From: Opitutales bacterium | GTDB taxonomy: Bacteria; Verrucomicrobiota; Verrucomicrobiia; Opitutales; JAJFLR01 | Assembly: GCA_021772565.1 (NCBI GenBank) | Contig: JAJFLR010000090.1 | Span: forward strand, 1-34,161 | DNA length: 34,161 nt | Reading direction: 5' to 3' | In this document: positions 25,358-34,161 of the stretch, piece by piece | How the letters are laid out: each line of letters starts with the position of its first letter | Numbering within the stretch: position 1 is the stretch's first letter | Position numbers and translations under genes: made by a program | Notes under the pieces: model-generated | Seen by the model: only the letters and a program-made list of their open reading frames with translations | Told to the model about the DNA's origin: nothing | The model's database searches: none

Positions 25358-26398
25358 ATGGAATTTAGTTATAAAATTGATGAACTAATATCAATTCTCG
25401 GTGAGAGTAATGTTGAAGGATCAACAAATAATAAGATAACTGGAATTGCTTCACTCAAAAATGCTGGCAGTTGTGATATCTCATTTTTAGGTAATATGAA
25501 GTACTCTAAAGATGTTTCAAATTGCAAAGCAACAGTGTTACTTTTGCCACTAAATTTTGAAGGACAGCCTAAAGACAATCAAGTATATATAAGAATCAGC
25601 AGTCCTTCATATGCACTTACACTAATTTGTGGGCATATTGAAAAGCATAATCTTAAAAAATATTCCCCCGGCATACATCCCACTGCAGTCGTTGATAACT
25701 CTGTGATTATAGATAAAACAGCTTATATAGGCCCGCTATGCGTAATTGAAGAAGGCACCAAAATTGGTGCAAACACATATCTTGATGCTCAAATATATAT
25801 CGGCAAAAATGTTGAGATTGGAGATGATTGTAGATTAAGTGCACATGTAAATATATCTTCCTATAACAAAATTGGCAACAGAGTTCACTTGCATGCAGGT
25901 GTTGTTATTGGCTCAGATGGGTACGGCTACGAATTCATAGACGGAAAACATTTTAAATCACCACAAATTGGAAAAGTTGTTGTTGAGGATGATGTAGAAA
26001 TTGGAGCCAACACAACTATTGATCGTGCCCGATTTTCAGAAACTAGAATTGGACAAGGTACTAAAATCGATAATTTAGTTCAGATAGCTCACAATGTAGT
26101 TATTGGAAAAAATTGCTTGATCGTTTCTCAAACAGGAATATCAGGCAGTTCTATACTCGAAGACAATATAATCATTGGTGGACAAGCCGGAATTGCAGGT
26201 CATATTACCATTGGTGAAGGTAGTAAAATAGGTGGTCAATCGGGTGTCACCAACAATATACCTTCCAAAAGCTATGTTAATGGAACACCGGCATGCTCTC
26301 ATTATAAGTCCCAAAAAATTATTTCTCTTTCCAGAAGACTGCCAGATTTATTTAAGAGAGTGAAAATATTAGAAGAGTTCAGTTCAGAAGCAGATTAA
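25358..26398 (+). CDS. lpxD: UDP-3-O-acylglucosamine N-acyltransferase
   Basis: 346 aa. LpxD adds the second acyl chain in lipid A synthesis, so the organism makes LPS. An N-terminal uridine-binding domain (1-100) is followed by the left-handed beta-helix of hexapeptide repeats (110-310, e.g. [19 protein letters not shown]). Catalytic His245 is in [10 protein letters not shown], and DRARFSET (222-229) is a family mark. The C-terminal helix is short. No other lpx gene is adjacent; lpxA, lpxC and fabZ are usually its partners. No Shine-Dalgarno sequence. Confidence 0.97.
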   Translation: MEFSYKIDELISILGESNVEGSTNNKITGIASLKNAGSCDISFLGNMKYSKDVSNCKATVLLLPLNFEGQPKDNQVYIRISSPSYALTLICGHIEKHNLKKYSPGIHPTAVVDNSVIIDKTAYIGPLCVIEEGTKIGANTYLDAQIYIGKNVEIGDDCRLSAHVNISSYNKIGNRVHLHAGVVIGSDGYGYEFIDGKHFKSPQIGKVVVEDDVEIGANTTIDRARFSETRIGQGTKIDNLVQIAHNVVIGKNCLIVSQTGISGSSILEDNIIIGGQAGIAGHITIGEGSKIGGQSGVTNNIPSKSYVNGTPACSHYKSQKIISLSRRLPDLFKRVKILEEFSSEAD

Positions 26399-26524
26399 TA
26401 ATTTATTTTACTTATCTTGACAAGATTGATGATCAATTTAGCTATCTATATATACTATAATTTTTAAATTTCTAACAGGACGAAACAACAAATCTATTAC
26501 GTTAGTATAATTACATAAATTAAA

Positions 26525-27475
26525 ATGCAACTCGGTGAATTAAAAATACTTTCAGGAAATGCCAATCAGGCATTAGCACAAGAGATATGCGATAACATCG
26601 GCATACCTTTGTGTGATGTTACCTTAAAAAGATTTCCTGATGGTGAGATTTTTGTTAAAATAAATGAGAATGTTAGAGGTAAAGATGTTTTTATCATACA
26701 ACCTACTTCACCTCCGGCAAATGATCATTTAATGGAATTGCTTATTATGATTGATGCGGCAAAAAGGGCATCAGCCAGACGTATCACAGCCGTTTTGCCA
26801 TTCTTTGGTTACGCTCGACAAGATCGTAAAGATCAACCACGTGTGCCAATCACTGCAAAATTAGTTGCCAACATACTGGTGACTGCCGGTGCTGAACGTG
26901 TACTGACAATGGACTTACATGCATCTCAAATACAGGGATTTTTTGATATTCCGGTCGATCACCTCTATGCAGTATCAGTATTTTATGATTATTTAAAAAA
27001 ATATCAGGATAAAAAACTTATGGTGATTTCACCTGATGTGGGTGGTGTTAAAATGGGCTCCGCCTATTCCGATTTATTTGATGGCGGATTTGGCTTTATA
27101 GTCAAACGACGTAAAGATTCTGAAAATGTAAAAGCAACTAGCTTAGTTGGAGATGTTAAAGACAGAGAAGTTCTCATTGTTGATGATATGACTGAAACTG
27201 CCGGCACTTTAATTGCCGCAGCTGAACTATTAAAAGAAAACGGTGCTCTAAGTGTTCGAGCAGCTGTCAGCCACTGTATGCTAAGTGAGAAAGGATATAA
27301 ACGATTATCTGAGACAGATCTTATTGATGAATTAATTACTACGAACTCGGCACCGATTGATTCAAAAGGGTTGCCCATTACAATCTTGAGTATTGGAAAT
27401 ATTCTCACTGAGGCAATAATTCGCATCAACGAGCACAGAAGCATCACAAAATTATTCAAGATTAAGGGATTTTAA
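26525..27475 (+). CDS. prs: Ribose-phosphate pyrophosphokinase
   Basis: 316 aa, standard class I length. It makes PRPP from ribose 5-phosphate and ATP for nucleotide, His, Trp and NAD synthesis. It shows the flexible loop FFGYARQDRKD (93-103), MDLHASQIQGFFDIPVDHL (129-147) with the divalent-metal site, and the PRPP loop REVLIVDDMTETAGTL (214-229). It is 126 bp after lpxD on the same strand and 130 bp before trpS; promoters are not obvious. Confidence 0.98.
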   Translation: MQLGELKILSGNANQALAQEICDNIGIPLCDVTLKRFPDGEIFVKINENVRGKDVFIIQPTSPPANDHLMELLIMIDAAKRASARRITAVLPFFGYARQDRKDQPRVPITAKLVANILVTAGAERVLTMDLHASQIQGFFDIPVDHLYAVSVFYDYLKKYQDKKLMVISPDVGGVKMGSAYSDLFDGGFGFIVKRRKDSENVKATSLVGDVKDREVLIVDDMTETAGTLIAAAELLKENGALSVRAAVSHCMLSEKGYKRLSETDLIDELITTNSAPIDSKGLPITILSIGNILTEAIIRINEHRSITKLFKIKGF

Positions 27476-27605
27476 ATTCACAATAAAACCTTGGTGTCAT
27501 TAGTCCTTTTTCTCTAAGTAATTTTTTGATGTTTTAATAAAATCTGTTTGCCAGTTTATTAATTCATTGATTACACAAATTATTACTATTTATATTAGTA
27601 ATTCA

Positions 27606-28613
27606 ATGAGTAACGATAACAAAAAAATAGTTCTGACTTGTGCGCAACCTACAGGTAAATTACATCTTGGCAATTATCTGGGTGCAGTTAAAAATTGGGT
27701 GGCTCTACTTAAAGATCATGAATGTTTTTTTGGCATTGTCGATATGCATGCGATTACCATGCCATATGTACCGGCTGACTTACGTCGAAGTACATTAGAA
27801 TGCGCTGCACAATATATCGCATGTGGACTCGATCCGAAAGATTGTCATATCTTTATTCAATCACAAGTTACCGGACATGCGGAACTTGCCTGGATACTCA
27901 GTTGTTTGACTCCAGTCGGTCAACTGCAGCGAATGACGCAATTTAAAGACAAATCAAATAAGCAAAATGAGTCGATAAGCTCCGGACTACTCTACTACCC
28001 CGTTCTAATGGCTGCCGATATTTTACTTTATAATACCGATATCGTACCAGTAGGCCATGACCAAAAACAACATATTGAGCTTACAAGAGATCTTGCAGAA
28101 AAATTTAATTCACACTACTCGGAGACATTTAAAGTTCCTGAAGCATACATTCCTAAAGTCGGGGCTAGAATTATGTCGCTGCAAAATCCAGAGAACAAAA
28201 TGTCAAAGTCCGACCCAAATCAGAATGGTACACTATACTTACTCGATGATCCCAAAATATTGAGAAAAAAAATCATGAGTGCTGTCACAGACTCTGGAAG
28301 CGAAATTGTTGCTTCTGAGGAAAAACCGGGAATAACAAATTTACTTAACATCTTAAGTGTTGCTAGCAATACAACCGTTAAAGATTTAGAAAAACAATTT
28401 CAAGGTCTGGGGTATGCAGATTTAAAAAAAGCTGTTGCAGATGCCGTTACTAAAATGTTTACACCTATCAGAAAAAAATATAATCAGCTCATCGCCGACA
28501 AAAATTACTTAAATGAAATTCTTAAAAATGGCGCAGATGCTGCACAAAAAAAAGCCTATAGAACGCTTTCAAAAGTGTATAGAAAGTCCGGTTATTTGGA
28601 ACGCGGAAAATAG
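27606..28613 (+). CDS. trpS: Tryptophanyl-tRNA synthetase
   Basis: 335 aa class I synthetase that charges tRNA-Trp. The ATP signature is PTGKLHLGNYLGA (15-27; the HIGH equivalent is 20-23) and the KMSKS motif is at 198-202. ATG 27606 (MSNDNKK) is preferred; an in-frame TTG at 27567 would prepend 13 unlikely residues. The MDMHAITMPY-like stretch (45-54) and GHDQKQHIELTRD (150-162) are family marks. Its stop lies two bases from the stop of the convergent cyclase. Confidence 0.97.
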   Translation: MSNDNKKIVLTCAQPTGKLHLGNYLGAVKNWVALLKDHECFFGIVDMHAITMPYVPADLRRSTLECAAQYIACGLDPKDCHIFIQSQVTGHAELAWILSCLTPVGQLQRMTQFKDKSNKQNESISSGLLYYPVLMAADILLYNTDIVPVGHDQKQHIELTRDLAEKFNSHYSETFKVPEAYIPKVGARIMSLQNPENKMSKSDPNQNGTLYLLDDPKILRKKIMSAVTDSGSEIVASEEKPGITNLLNILSVASNTTVKDLEKQFQGLGYADLKKAVADAVTKMFTPIRKKYNQLIADKNYLNEILKNGADAAQKKAYRTLSKVYRKSGYLERGK

Positions 28614-28615
28614 CG

Positions 28616-31015
28616 TTACTTAGAAGTCATCACATAACGTCCGTCCCAATCATCCCCTGGTGGATTGGCTTTCATTGCTAAACTCTGTTTAATTAAATGC
28701 AGCGATGGATTTGTCGGAACACCTGGATCGACGTCCGGTTTTGTCGGCTCAAACTCGGATGATTTTTTAAACAAATCAACTGCCGCATCCCACTCTTGTT
28801 TTAAATATTTTTCTACAGCTTGATTATATATATCGAGGCAATCAAAACCTTCTTTAGATACATCTTTTTTCATACCCATTATTTCATACACTGAAACAGG
28901 CTGAGTTCTTCCTTTTACGACAATTTTATCCAAATATCTGTAAACAATATCATCTCCAGATTTTTCCGCGAGAACTTTGCATTCTTCGGTTATCATCGTA
29001 TAGGCACCATATGCTTTAGCACCACTTTCACAACGGGCAGCCAAATTAACAGTGTCACCCATCATCGTGTAGTTAAAACGTTTTCTCGAACCCATGTTGC
29101 CGACCGTTGCCAATCCGGAATTTAGCCCTATTCGAGTACGCATTTGAAATACAAGATTTGGCCATTTATCCCCTTCACTCCTCCACTTTTCTCTTAACTC
29201 TGCTTGCTTATTCTGTATTCTCTGACTTGCTACACACGCCCGGTAAGCATGATCTTCTAATTTAACCGGAGCGCCAAACATTGCCACAATAGCATCACCA
29301 ATGTATTTATCTAACGATCCACACTCTATTTCCAAAAATTCTGTCATCTCATTTAAATACTCATTCATCAAATCAACGAGTTGAGAGGGTGTAAGTATTT
29401 CTGAAAATGCAGAGAACGATTGAACGTCACTAAAAAATGCTGTTATCACTTCTTCATGCCCACCCAATTTTGGCTCTTCTCCTGATTCAACCATTCTGTT
29501 GACAAGCTCAGGCGAAACATATGTGCCAAACATTCCTTTGATTCGGCCTTTTTGTTTTTCTTCAACAAGTAATTTATAAATCACTCCAATGAATGTTGTT
29601 GTAATTGCAGATCCGACCGGCCCAATTAATGGAATTACAAGATGGTTTTGCTTAAATAAATAGAAAACAAATCCGGTATAAACCATAACAAACAACACAC
29701 TAAAAATTTTAGAAAGAACGCTTCTGGCGCCACTATTTAATCCAAAAAATGCGACTAATGAAGTAAGTACAACTATCAACAAAATATCCACCCATTGTGG
29801 CAAGTGAGTAATGTACTTTCCGGTTGATATAGTTTTTATTAAATTTCCGTGAACTGCAACTCGAGGTACTTCATGCCTATCAAATGGTGAGGGAGCAACA
29901 TCCTGCAACAACGGATCTGTCGGCCCCACTAAAACAATAGCTCCTTCGAATCTTTTAAACCAGTCTAACGCTTCTTTTTCAACCAATGGATCTTTGGTTT
30001 CTCTCCAACTATAAAATTTTTCAAGAACCGTACGCATACTAGTCATAGGATTATGCTTAGAGCTCCATGAGGAAAACCAATTAATCTCAATCATTTGCCC
30101 CTCATAAAGTGGTATGTCGTAAATAAGCTTATCATCGTCCATGAAATTTCTAATTTCCAAATGATCGTCAAAATGCTTAACTGCGACCGCTGATGGTAAT
30201 CCATGATAGGCCAATAAAAGTTCAAGCGATGATGTATAAAATGTAATAGGTAATATTTTAGGATAACTTCTGATTATTTCATTTTCATTATCATAAATAT
30301 CATATGTTTTCTCAGTCTCTTTAAGTTTTTCGCCTGGAATTTGATGATGCTTCAAAAAGCCGACAACGTGATTTAGGGAATGTGTTGAATTTTTAACTTC
30401 TGAAAAAACAGGAACCCAACGAGGAATTGCACCGCCACTCAATGAGGTATCTGTATTTATTAATCCGGTTCGACCATAACTGATATCCCATATCGGATAT
30501 GTTGGGGATTCGGGATAAGCGTTTGTTTCTGGATCATAACTATTTCTGTATTTTAATGGTAACTCACTCGGCCTCATCATATGATTCATCATTAAACCAC
30601 TGTAGGATACCGCTAAAATAAGTTTGCTGCTGTACTTACGCACTGCATTGGCCAAAACTTCATTACTCTGTAACTGCACATCATCCGGCACCATCTTTGT
30701 CGAAGTTACAGGTGATATTACAAAGTCAAAAAATATAGATTTAGCTTTTCCTAATTCTAGAATCGATGCGGCGGTATCAGCAAATAAACTTCGGTGCCAT
30801 GGACTTTGACCAAATTCTGCAATGAAGGCAGGATCCATATTGACGTAGTAAATGGGTATGGGAGATTCAATTTCACCTCTAACCTGGAATCGCCAGTCCA
30901 TTGCTAAGTTCTGTAGACCTTTTAAACTACCAATATAAGTAAGGCCAATCCATATCAATGGAATCCAGACTAATAGGCCGACGATGATTAACTTCTCTTT
31001 TAAACCTTTACCCAT
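28616..31015 (-). CDS. CHASE2-domain class III adenylate/guanylate cyclase
   Basis: 799 aa. An N-terminal helix (8-28) is followed by a periplasmic CHASE2 domain (about 35-400), then three helices (407-426, 435-455, 458-480), as in CHASE2 proteins, and a cytoplasmic cyclase domain (about 520-705). Metal aspartates are Asp530 (FFSDVQSFS) and Asp574 (YIGDAIVAMFG); Lys570 and Asp654 (MMGDTVNLAARCE) at the base-recognition sites favour adenylate over guanylate. A short TPR-like stretch (728-760) and a tail ending VMTSK complete it. It is convergent with trpS and divergent from metG. No cAMP-binding regulator is in view. Confidence 0.93.
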   Translation of the reverse strand: MGKGLKEKLIIVGLLVWIPLIWIGLTYIGSLKGLQNLAMDWRFQVRGEIESPIPIYYVNMDPAFIAEFGQSPWHRSLFADTAASILELGKAKSIFFDFVISPVTSTKMVPDDVQLQSNEVLANAVRKYSSKLILAVSYSGLMMNHMMRPSELPLKYRNSYDPETNAYPESPTYPIWDISYGRTGLINTDTSLSGGAIPRWVPVFSEVKNSTHSLNHVVGFLKHHQIPGEKLKETEKTYDIYDNENEIIRSYPKILPITFYTSSLELLLAYHGLPSAVAVKHFDDHLEIRNFMDDDKLIYDIPLYEGQMIEINWFSSWSSKHNPMTSMRTVLEKFYSWRETKDPLVEKEALDWFKRFEGAIVLVGPTDPLLQDVAPSPFDRHEVPRVAVHGNLIKTISTGKYITHLPQWVDILLIVVLTSLVAFFGLNSGARSVLSKIFSVLFVMVYTGFVFYLFKQNHLVIPLIGPVGSAITTTFIGVIYKLLVEEKQKGRIKGMFGTYVSPELVNRMVESGEEPKLGGHEEVITAFFSDVQSFSAFSEILTPSQLVDLMNEYLNEMTEFLEIECGSLDKYIGDAIVAMFGAPVKLEDHAYRACVASQRIQNKQAELREKWRSEGDKWPNLVFQMRTRIGLNSGLATVGNMGSRKRFNYTMMGDTVNLAARCESGAKAYGAYTMITEECKVLAEKSGDDIVYRYLDKIVVKGRTQPVSVYEIMGMKKDVSKEGFDCLDIYNQAVEKYLKQEWDAAVDLFKKSSEFEPTKPDVDPGVPTNPSLHLIKQSLAMKANPPGDDWDGRYVMTSK

Positions 31016-31341
31016 AATTTTTTTTCTGCGCCCTATTTAATAATATTCAAGATAAAAATATAAATACACATTATTACTAATCAATGATAAAATTTGCATC
31101 TCTTTGAAGCAAAAATTTCCCAAATATCGAAAAATTGGCAGGGTTGTGCAGCTCGCACATCCGCATCAGTGACATTATAATCGGCTTCTGTCTAAATAAA
31201 TTTCAAATCATTGTACTATTCAGTTTTTACCTAAGCTAAGTAGAACAATGATTTATCCTGATTTTTACCCTCGATACTTCACACCTCATATACCCTGATT
31301 ACTTGACTCGTGCCAAAAACAGTGTGAACAATCTGCAATAA
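31016..31341. other. Divergent intergenic region, cyclase / metG
   Basis: 326 bp without a gene. It contains a GC-richer patch with an imperfect hairpin, GGTTGTGC (31142-31149) pairing with GCACATCC (31155-31162) with one mismatch. The promoters of both flanking genes must lie here, but no convincing -35/-10 pair is seen. Confidence 0.4.
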
Positions 31342-32865
31342 ATGAAATCTTACTACATTACTACAGCTATAGATTATGCAAATGGGTCTCCACACCTTGG
31401 TCACGCCTATGAAAAAGTCATAACCGACGTTATTGCCCGCTATCACCGCCAACTGGGAGAAAATGTTTATTTTTTAACAGGACTTGATGAGCATGGCCAA
31501 AAAGTCCAGCAAACTGCTGAAAAACTAAATTTGGAACCACAAGTTTTATGCGATCAAATTGCCGATGAGTTTCAGAATCTATGGAAAAAACTGAGTATAT
31601 CAAATGATGATTATCTCAGAACAACACAAGAACGACACAAAAAAGTTGTCGCTGAAATTCTACAAAATTTATTTGAAAAGGATGAAATTTATCTAGCTGA
31701 TTATAAAGGCTACTACAGTGTGAGAGTTGAACAATTTGTCCAAACACGTGAAATGGTCGATGGGAAATGGCCAAGTGAGTATGGCGAAGTTGTTGAAGTC
31801 ATTGAAAAAAATTACTTCTTTAAATTGAGTAAATACCAAGCTTGGCTGATCGACTATATCAAAAATAACGATGAATTTATTTTCCCAAAATTTCGTCAAA
31901 AACAAGTTCTGGAATTTTTAAAAGAACCGATAAATGATCTTTGTATTTCTCGTCCTAAAAAAAGATTATCCTGGGGCATACCGTTACCGTTTGACACAAA
32001 TTACGTCACATACGTTTGGTTTGATGCACTGATTAACTACATCACAGGTGCTGGATACGAATCTGATAATTTCAAGGATTTATGGCCTGCTGATTGTCAT
32101 GTAATCGGCAAAGATATTCTAGTGCCGCCGCATGCCGTTTATTGGCCTATTATGCTAAAAGCCTGTGATATCCCTTTACCAATAAGTTTACTTGCCCATG
32201 GCTGGTGGCTAACGTCTGGCGAAAAAATGTCAAAAAGTACCGGCGAAATTGTCGATCCGATACAACTGATTGATCAATATGGGCCTGACGCATTCAGATA
32301 TTTTGTCACTCGAGAAATGAATATTGGTCAAGACAGTGAGTTTTCACTGCAATTATTTATGTCACGATACAATAGTGATTTGGCCAATGATCTCGGAAAT
32401 TTAGTCAGTCGATTTCTCAATATGAGTAAACGATATTGCGAGAGTATTGTACCCAAAGCTGAAATTGAAGAGGAACCGGAAGCAGACATTAAAAATCTTT
32501 GGTCGAAAACCAAATCTGAATATTGTGAACTTTGCGACGGCTTTCAATTTCACCAGGCATTAGATCGCACCTTTACTTTTATTCGTGAAATTAATCGTTA
32601 TATAGAAATTCGCTCACCCTGGAAATTAGCGAAGAGTGAAGAAAACACCGACCGAAAAATTTTAGAAACAACACTTGCAACAATCGGTGAAAGCCTGCGA
32701 TTGAGTGCTGCCCTATTATATCCAATTATGCCAAATATCTCGACTCAGATATATCAGTTGGTCGGTATTGAAAAAATTGGCTTGATGAATGAAGAACTAG
32801 CGTGGTCAAATTGTTTAGAAGGGAATTCAGTGGCAGAGAAAGCAATTCTGTTTCCTAAAAAATGA
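31342..32865 (+). CDS. metG: Methionyl-tRNA synthetase, short form
   Basis: 507 aa, without the C-terminal tRNA-binding domain of longer MetRS. It charges initiator and elongator tRNA-Met. HIGH motif HLGH (18-21) in DYANGSPHLGHAYEKV, and KMSKS at 295-299. The connective-peptide region (120-165, GYYSVRVEQFVQ) has none of the zinc-binding cysteines, so it is a zinc-free type. VIGKDILVPPHAVYWPIML (254-272) differs from the usual 'GKDI.RFH..YWP' by an extra residue, a trait I associate with Verrucomicrobia. The ATG start lacks a Shine-Dalgarno sequence. Confidence 0.96.
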   Translation: MKSYYITTAIDYANGSPHLGHAYEKVITDVIARYHRQLGENVYFLTGLDEHGQKVQQTAEKLNLEPQVLCDQIADEFQNLWKKLSISNDDYLRTTQERHKKVVAEILQNLFEKDEIYLADYKGYYSVRVEQFVQTREMVDGKWPSEYGEVVEVIEKNYFFKLSKYQAWLIDYIKNNDEFIFPKFRQKQVLEFLKEPINDLCISRPKKRLSWGIPLPFDTNYVTYVWFDALINYITGAGYESDNFKDLWPADCHVIGKDILVPPHAVYWPIMLKACDIPLPISLLAHGWWLTSGEKMSKSTGEIVDPIQLIDQYGPDAFRYFVTREMNIGQDSEFSLQLFMSRYNSDLANDLGNLVSRFLNMSKRYCESIVPKAEIEEEPEADIKNLWSKTKSEYCELCDGFQFHQALDRTFTFIREINRYIEIRSPWKLAKSEENTDRKILETTLATIGESLRLSAALLYPIMPNISTQIYQLVGIEKIGLMNEELAWSNCLEGNSVAEKAILFPKK

Positions 32866-33167
32866 TTACATATTTAGCCACGCATAAAAACTTATTATAG
32901 CTGTTGATATGTAAGCGTCTCAAAACCGACCTTCTTGACAAAAAGAAAAACTTGGTAAAGTTGCCAGATGAAAGATTTTTATAGTGCTACAAAATGAAAC
33001 AGCAGTGTAAGCGTCCCACCTATTGGTATTTCCAAATGGTACGCACAATTAAGAACACAACAAACTTCAGACCTCAGTAGTATGGGGTCTGAGAGGCAGG
33101 GGTAAAACGCAAAACCAAATCCTGTTTTTCAATTGCAAAGCTGTATGGTGAGACTCTTCTGAGCAGA
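32866..33167. other. Gap before the transposase, with repeated TGTAAGCGTC
   Basis: 302 bp with no gene. TGTAAGCGTCTCA (32910-32922) recurs as TGTAAGCGTCCCA (33006-33018), 12 of 13 bases, 96 bp apart in direct orientation; one or both may be insertion-sequence ends. A hairpin TCAGACC/GGTCTGA (33067-33073 with 33086-33092) lies in the presumed leader of the transposase. Confidence 0.5.
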
Positions 33168-34161
33168 TGGAAGAATTAATACCAAAACATCAACCCACAC
33201 GGCAATGTATTATAGGTGTGGACAAGAAAAATCCTATTTTCACAGTATTTCGAGAGATAAAAGATCAGCGGTTATATGTATACTGGGGACACGAATTACT
33301 CGAAGTCATCAATGATGATCGTCATAGTGCGGATTATAAATTATTAGTGGCTCGACTTTATAACGCAGGATTGAAGAAAAAAAACTTGCAGGAACAATTT
33401 GATGTCGATCCCAAGACCATGAAGCGTTGGGCCAATGCACTTAAAGAAGGTGACGCACAAAAGTTGTCATTGGTATTGGCGGGACAAAGTGCATCACGAA
33501 AGCTCACCGAACAGGTTCGTTGTTTTGCCCGAATGAGGTTCGAGCAGATTTATGCGAAAAGCCATTATGGATACAGTCAGATTATTCGCTGCGAGGTTAA
33601 AATAATTTTCGGCGTCAGTCTTAGCGGCGAAACGCTTCGGCCATTATTTAAAGAGTTGAGGCATAAAAATATCTCAAATGAGCCAACAGCCCCGGAAGAG
33701 CAAAAACCGGAGAAGGGTTGCGAATGCTCAACCGCCGAATCGGACGCCGACAGTAATAACCAGGCCAAAAACAAAGAAACGGTCACTGAAGCCAATCGCA
33801 AGCAATCTACCGATTTATCACCAGCCCAGCCAATTGAGCCAAAGTGGTGCCATCATCTTGGAACGTTACTATTGAGTCAGTCACTCATCGACATAACTCA
33901 CCTGCATAAAACAAACGGATGGATACTCAAACAATGGATGGCTTGTCTGTTCTCAGGTGCGATTAATATTGAACAAACTAAATTCATCAACTTCGAGGAC
34001 CTCCAATGTTTGATCGGCCAGACTCAAAGTACCCTGAAAAATCAACGCGATCTACTCGTAAAAATTGCGGATAAAGCCTTATTAAAAACAATACTGCGTT
34101 ACAATATTGAGAAAAATCAGGCCGATCAAAAACGCACCTTTTATTATGATCCGCACACCAA
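33168..34161 (+). CDS. Transposase-like protein, runs off the right edge
   Basis: An open frame of 331 codons from ATG 33168 to the end of the window with no stop; an in-frame TGA at 33150-33152 fixes this as the first start. The N-terminal third has a helix-turn-helix (LLVARLYNAGLKKKNLQEQF then DVDPKTMKRWANALKEGD). A second module, GYSQIIRCEVKIIFGVSLSGETLRPLFKEL, a charged linker (about 170-225) and a section ending FYYDPHT follow. I recognise the layout as a large transposase-like family seen in Lentisphaerae, Verrucomicrobia and Planctomycetes, though I cannot name its IS family; the catalytic residues would lie beyond the edge. Base composition is richer in GC than the neighbouring core genes, consistent with a mobile origin. 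Confidence 0.72.

Noticed and set aside
27064-27459. 131-codon frame on the minus strand
   Set aside because: Antisense to the conserved second half of prs; no start context or family.
31303-31332. TTGACT before metG as a promoter -35 box
   Set aside because: No acceptable -10 element lies 16-18 bp downstream.
33577-33801. 74-codon frame on the minus strand
   Set aside because: Antisense to the linker of the transposase-like gene that stays open to the window edge.

Overview
The window is AT-rich chromosomal DNA from a Gram-negative bacterium. The best fit is Verrucomicrobiota, probably Opitutae-like. This is an inference from gene content: a PEP-CTERM tail of the 'PEPSEYAAALG...YYRRR' kind, a signal peptidase I with a long insertion, a type-B di-haem succinate dehydrogenase (sdhCAB), a MetRS with a 'GKDILVPPHAVYWP' motif, and lipid A synthesis (lpxD). 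Almost no gene has a Shine-Dalgarno sequence; starts sit behind A/T-rich leaders. The exceptions are a 34-residue Lys-rich ORF and a cold-shock gene near the left end.

Bases 1-4520 are a decaying accessory zone. They hold the tiny Lys-rich ORF with a structured leader, a cold-shock protein with a pairing-competent 5' leader, a frameshifted DUF1330 gene, a truncated EthD gene, an 8-bp tandem repeat, a reverse-transcriptase scrap, several GGTAG...CTACC-bounded hairpin repeats, and a GC-richer PEP-CTERM gene whose frame breaks at a nine-G tract. A strong terminator closes this last gene.

Bases 4523-11133 carry an envelope/secretion block on the plus strand: signal peptidase I, a PDZ-less trypsin-like protease, a secreted protein of unknown function and an FG-GAP repeat protein. 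Bases 11225-15848 are all on the minus strand: a methyltransferase, a small unknown protein, a CHASE histidine kinase, a FocA/NirC-type channel and a DUF721 (DciA-like) protein.

A 560-bp very AT-rich gap (15849-16408) then separates the minus-strand block from sdhCAB on the plus strand. It contains a cluster of co-oriented DnaA-box-like 9-mers beside the DciA-like gene, so it is a candidate replication origin. To the right are a PAS protein with a degenerate Zn-finger-like tail and a minus-strand block: nadB with a small membrane protein, a SCO copper chaperone with a membrane-anchored partner, and pgpA. Then come lpxD, prs and trpS on the plus strand, a CHASE2 adenylate cyclase on the minus strand, and metG on the plus strand. 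A transposase-like gene runs off the right edge. The core genes cover respiration, NAD and PRPP synthesis, phospholipid and lipid A synthesis, and tRNA charging; the left and right edges are mobile or decaying DNA.
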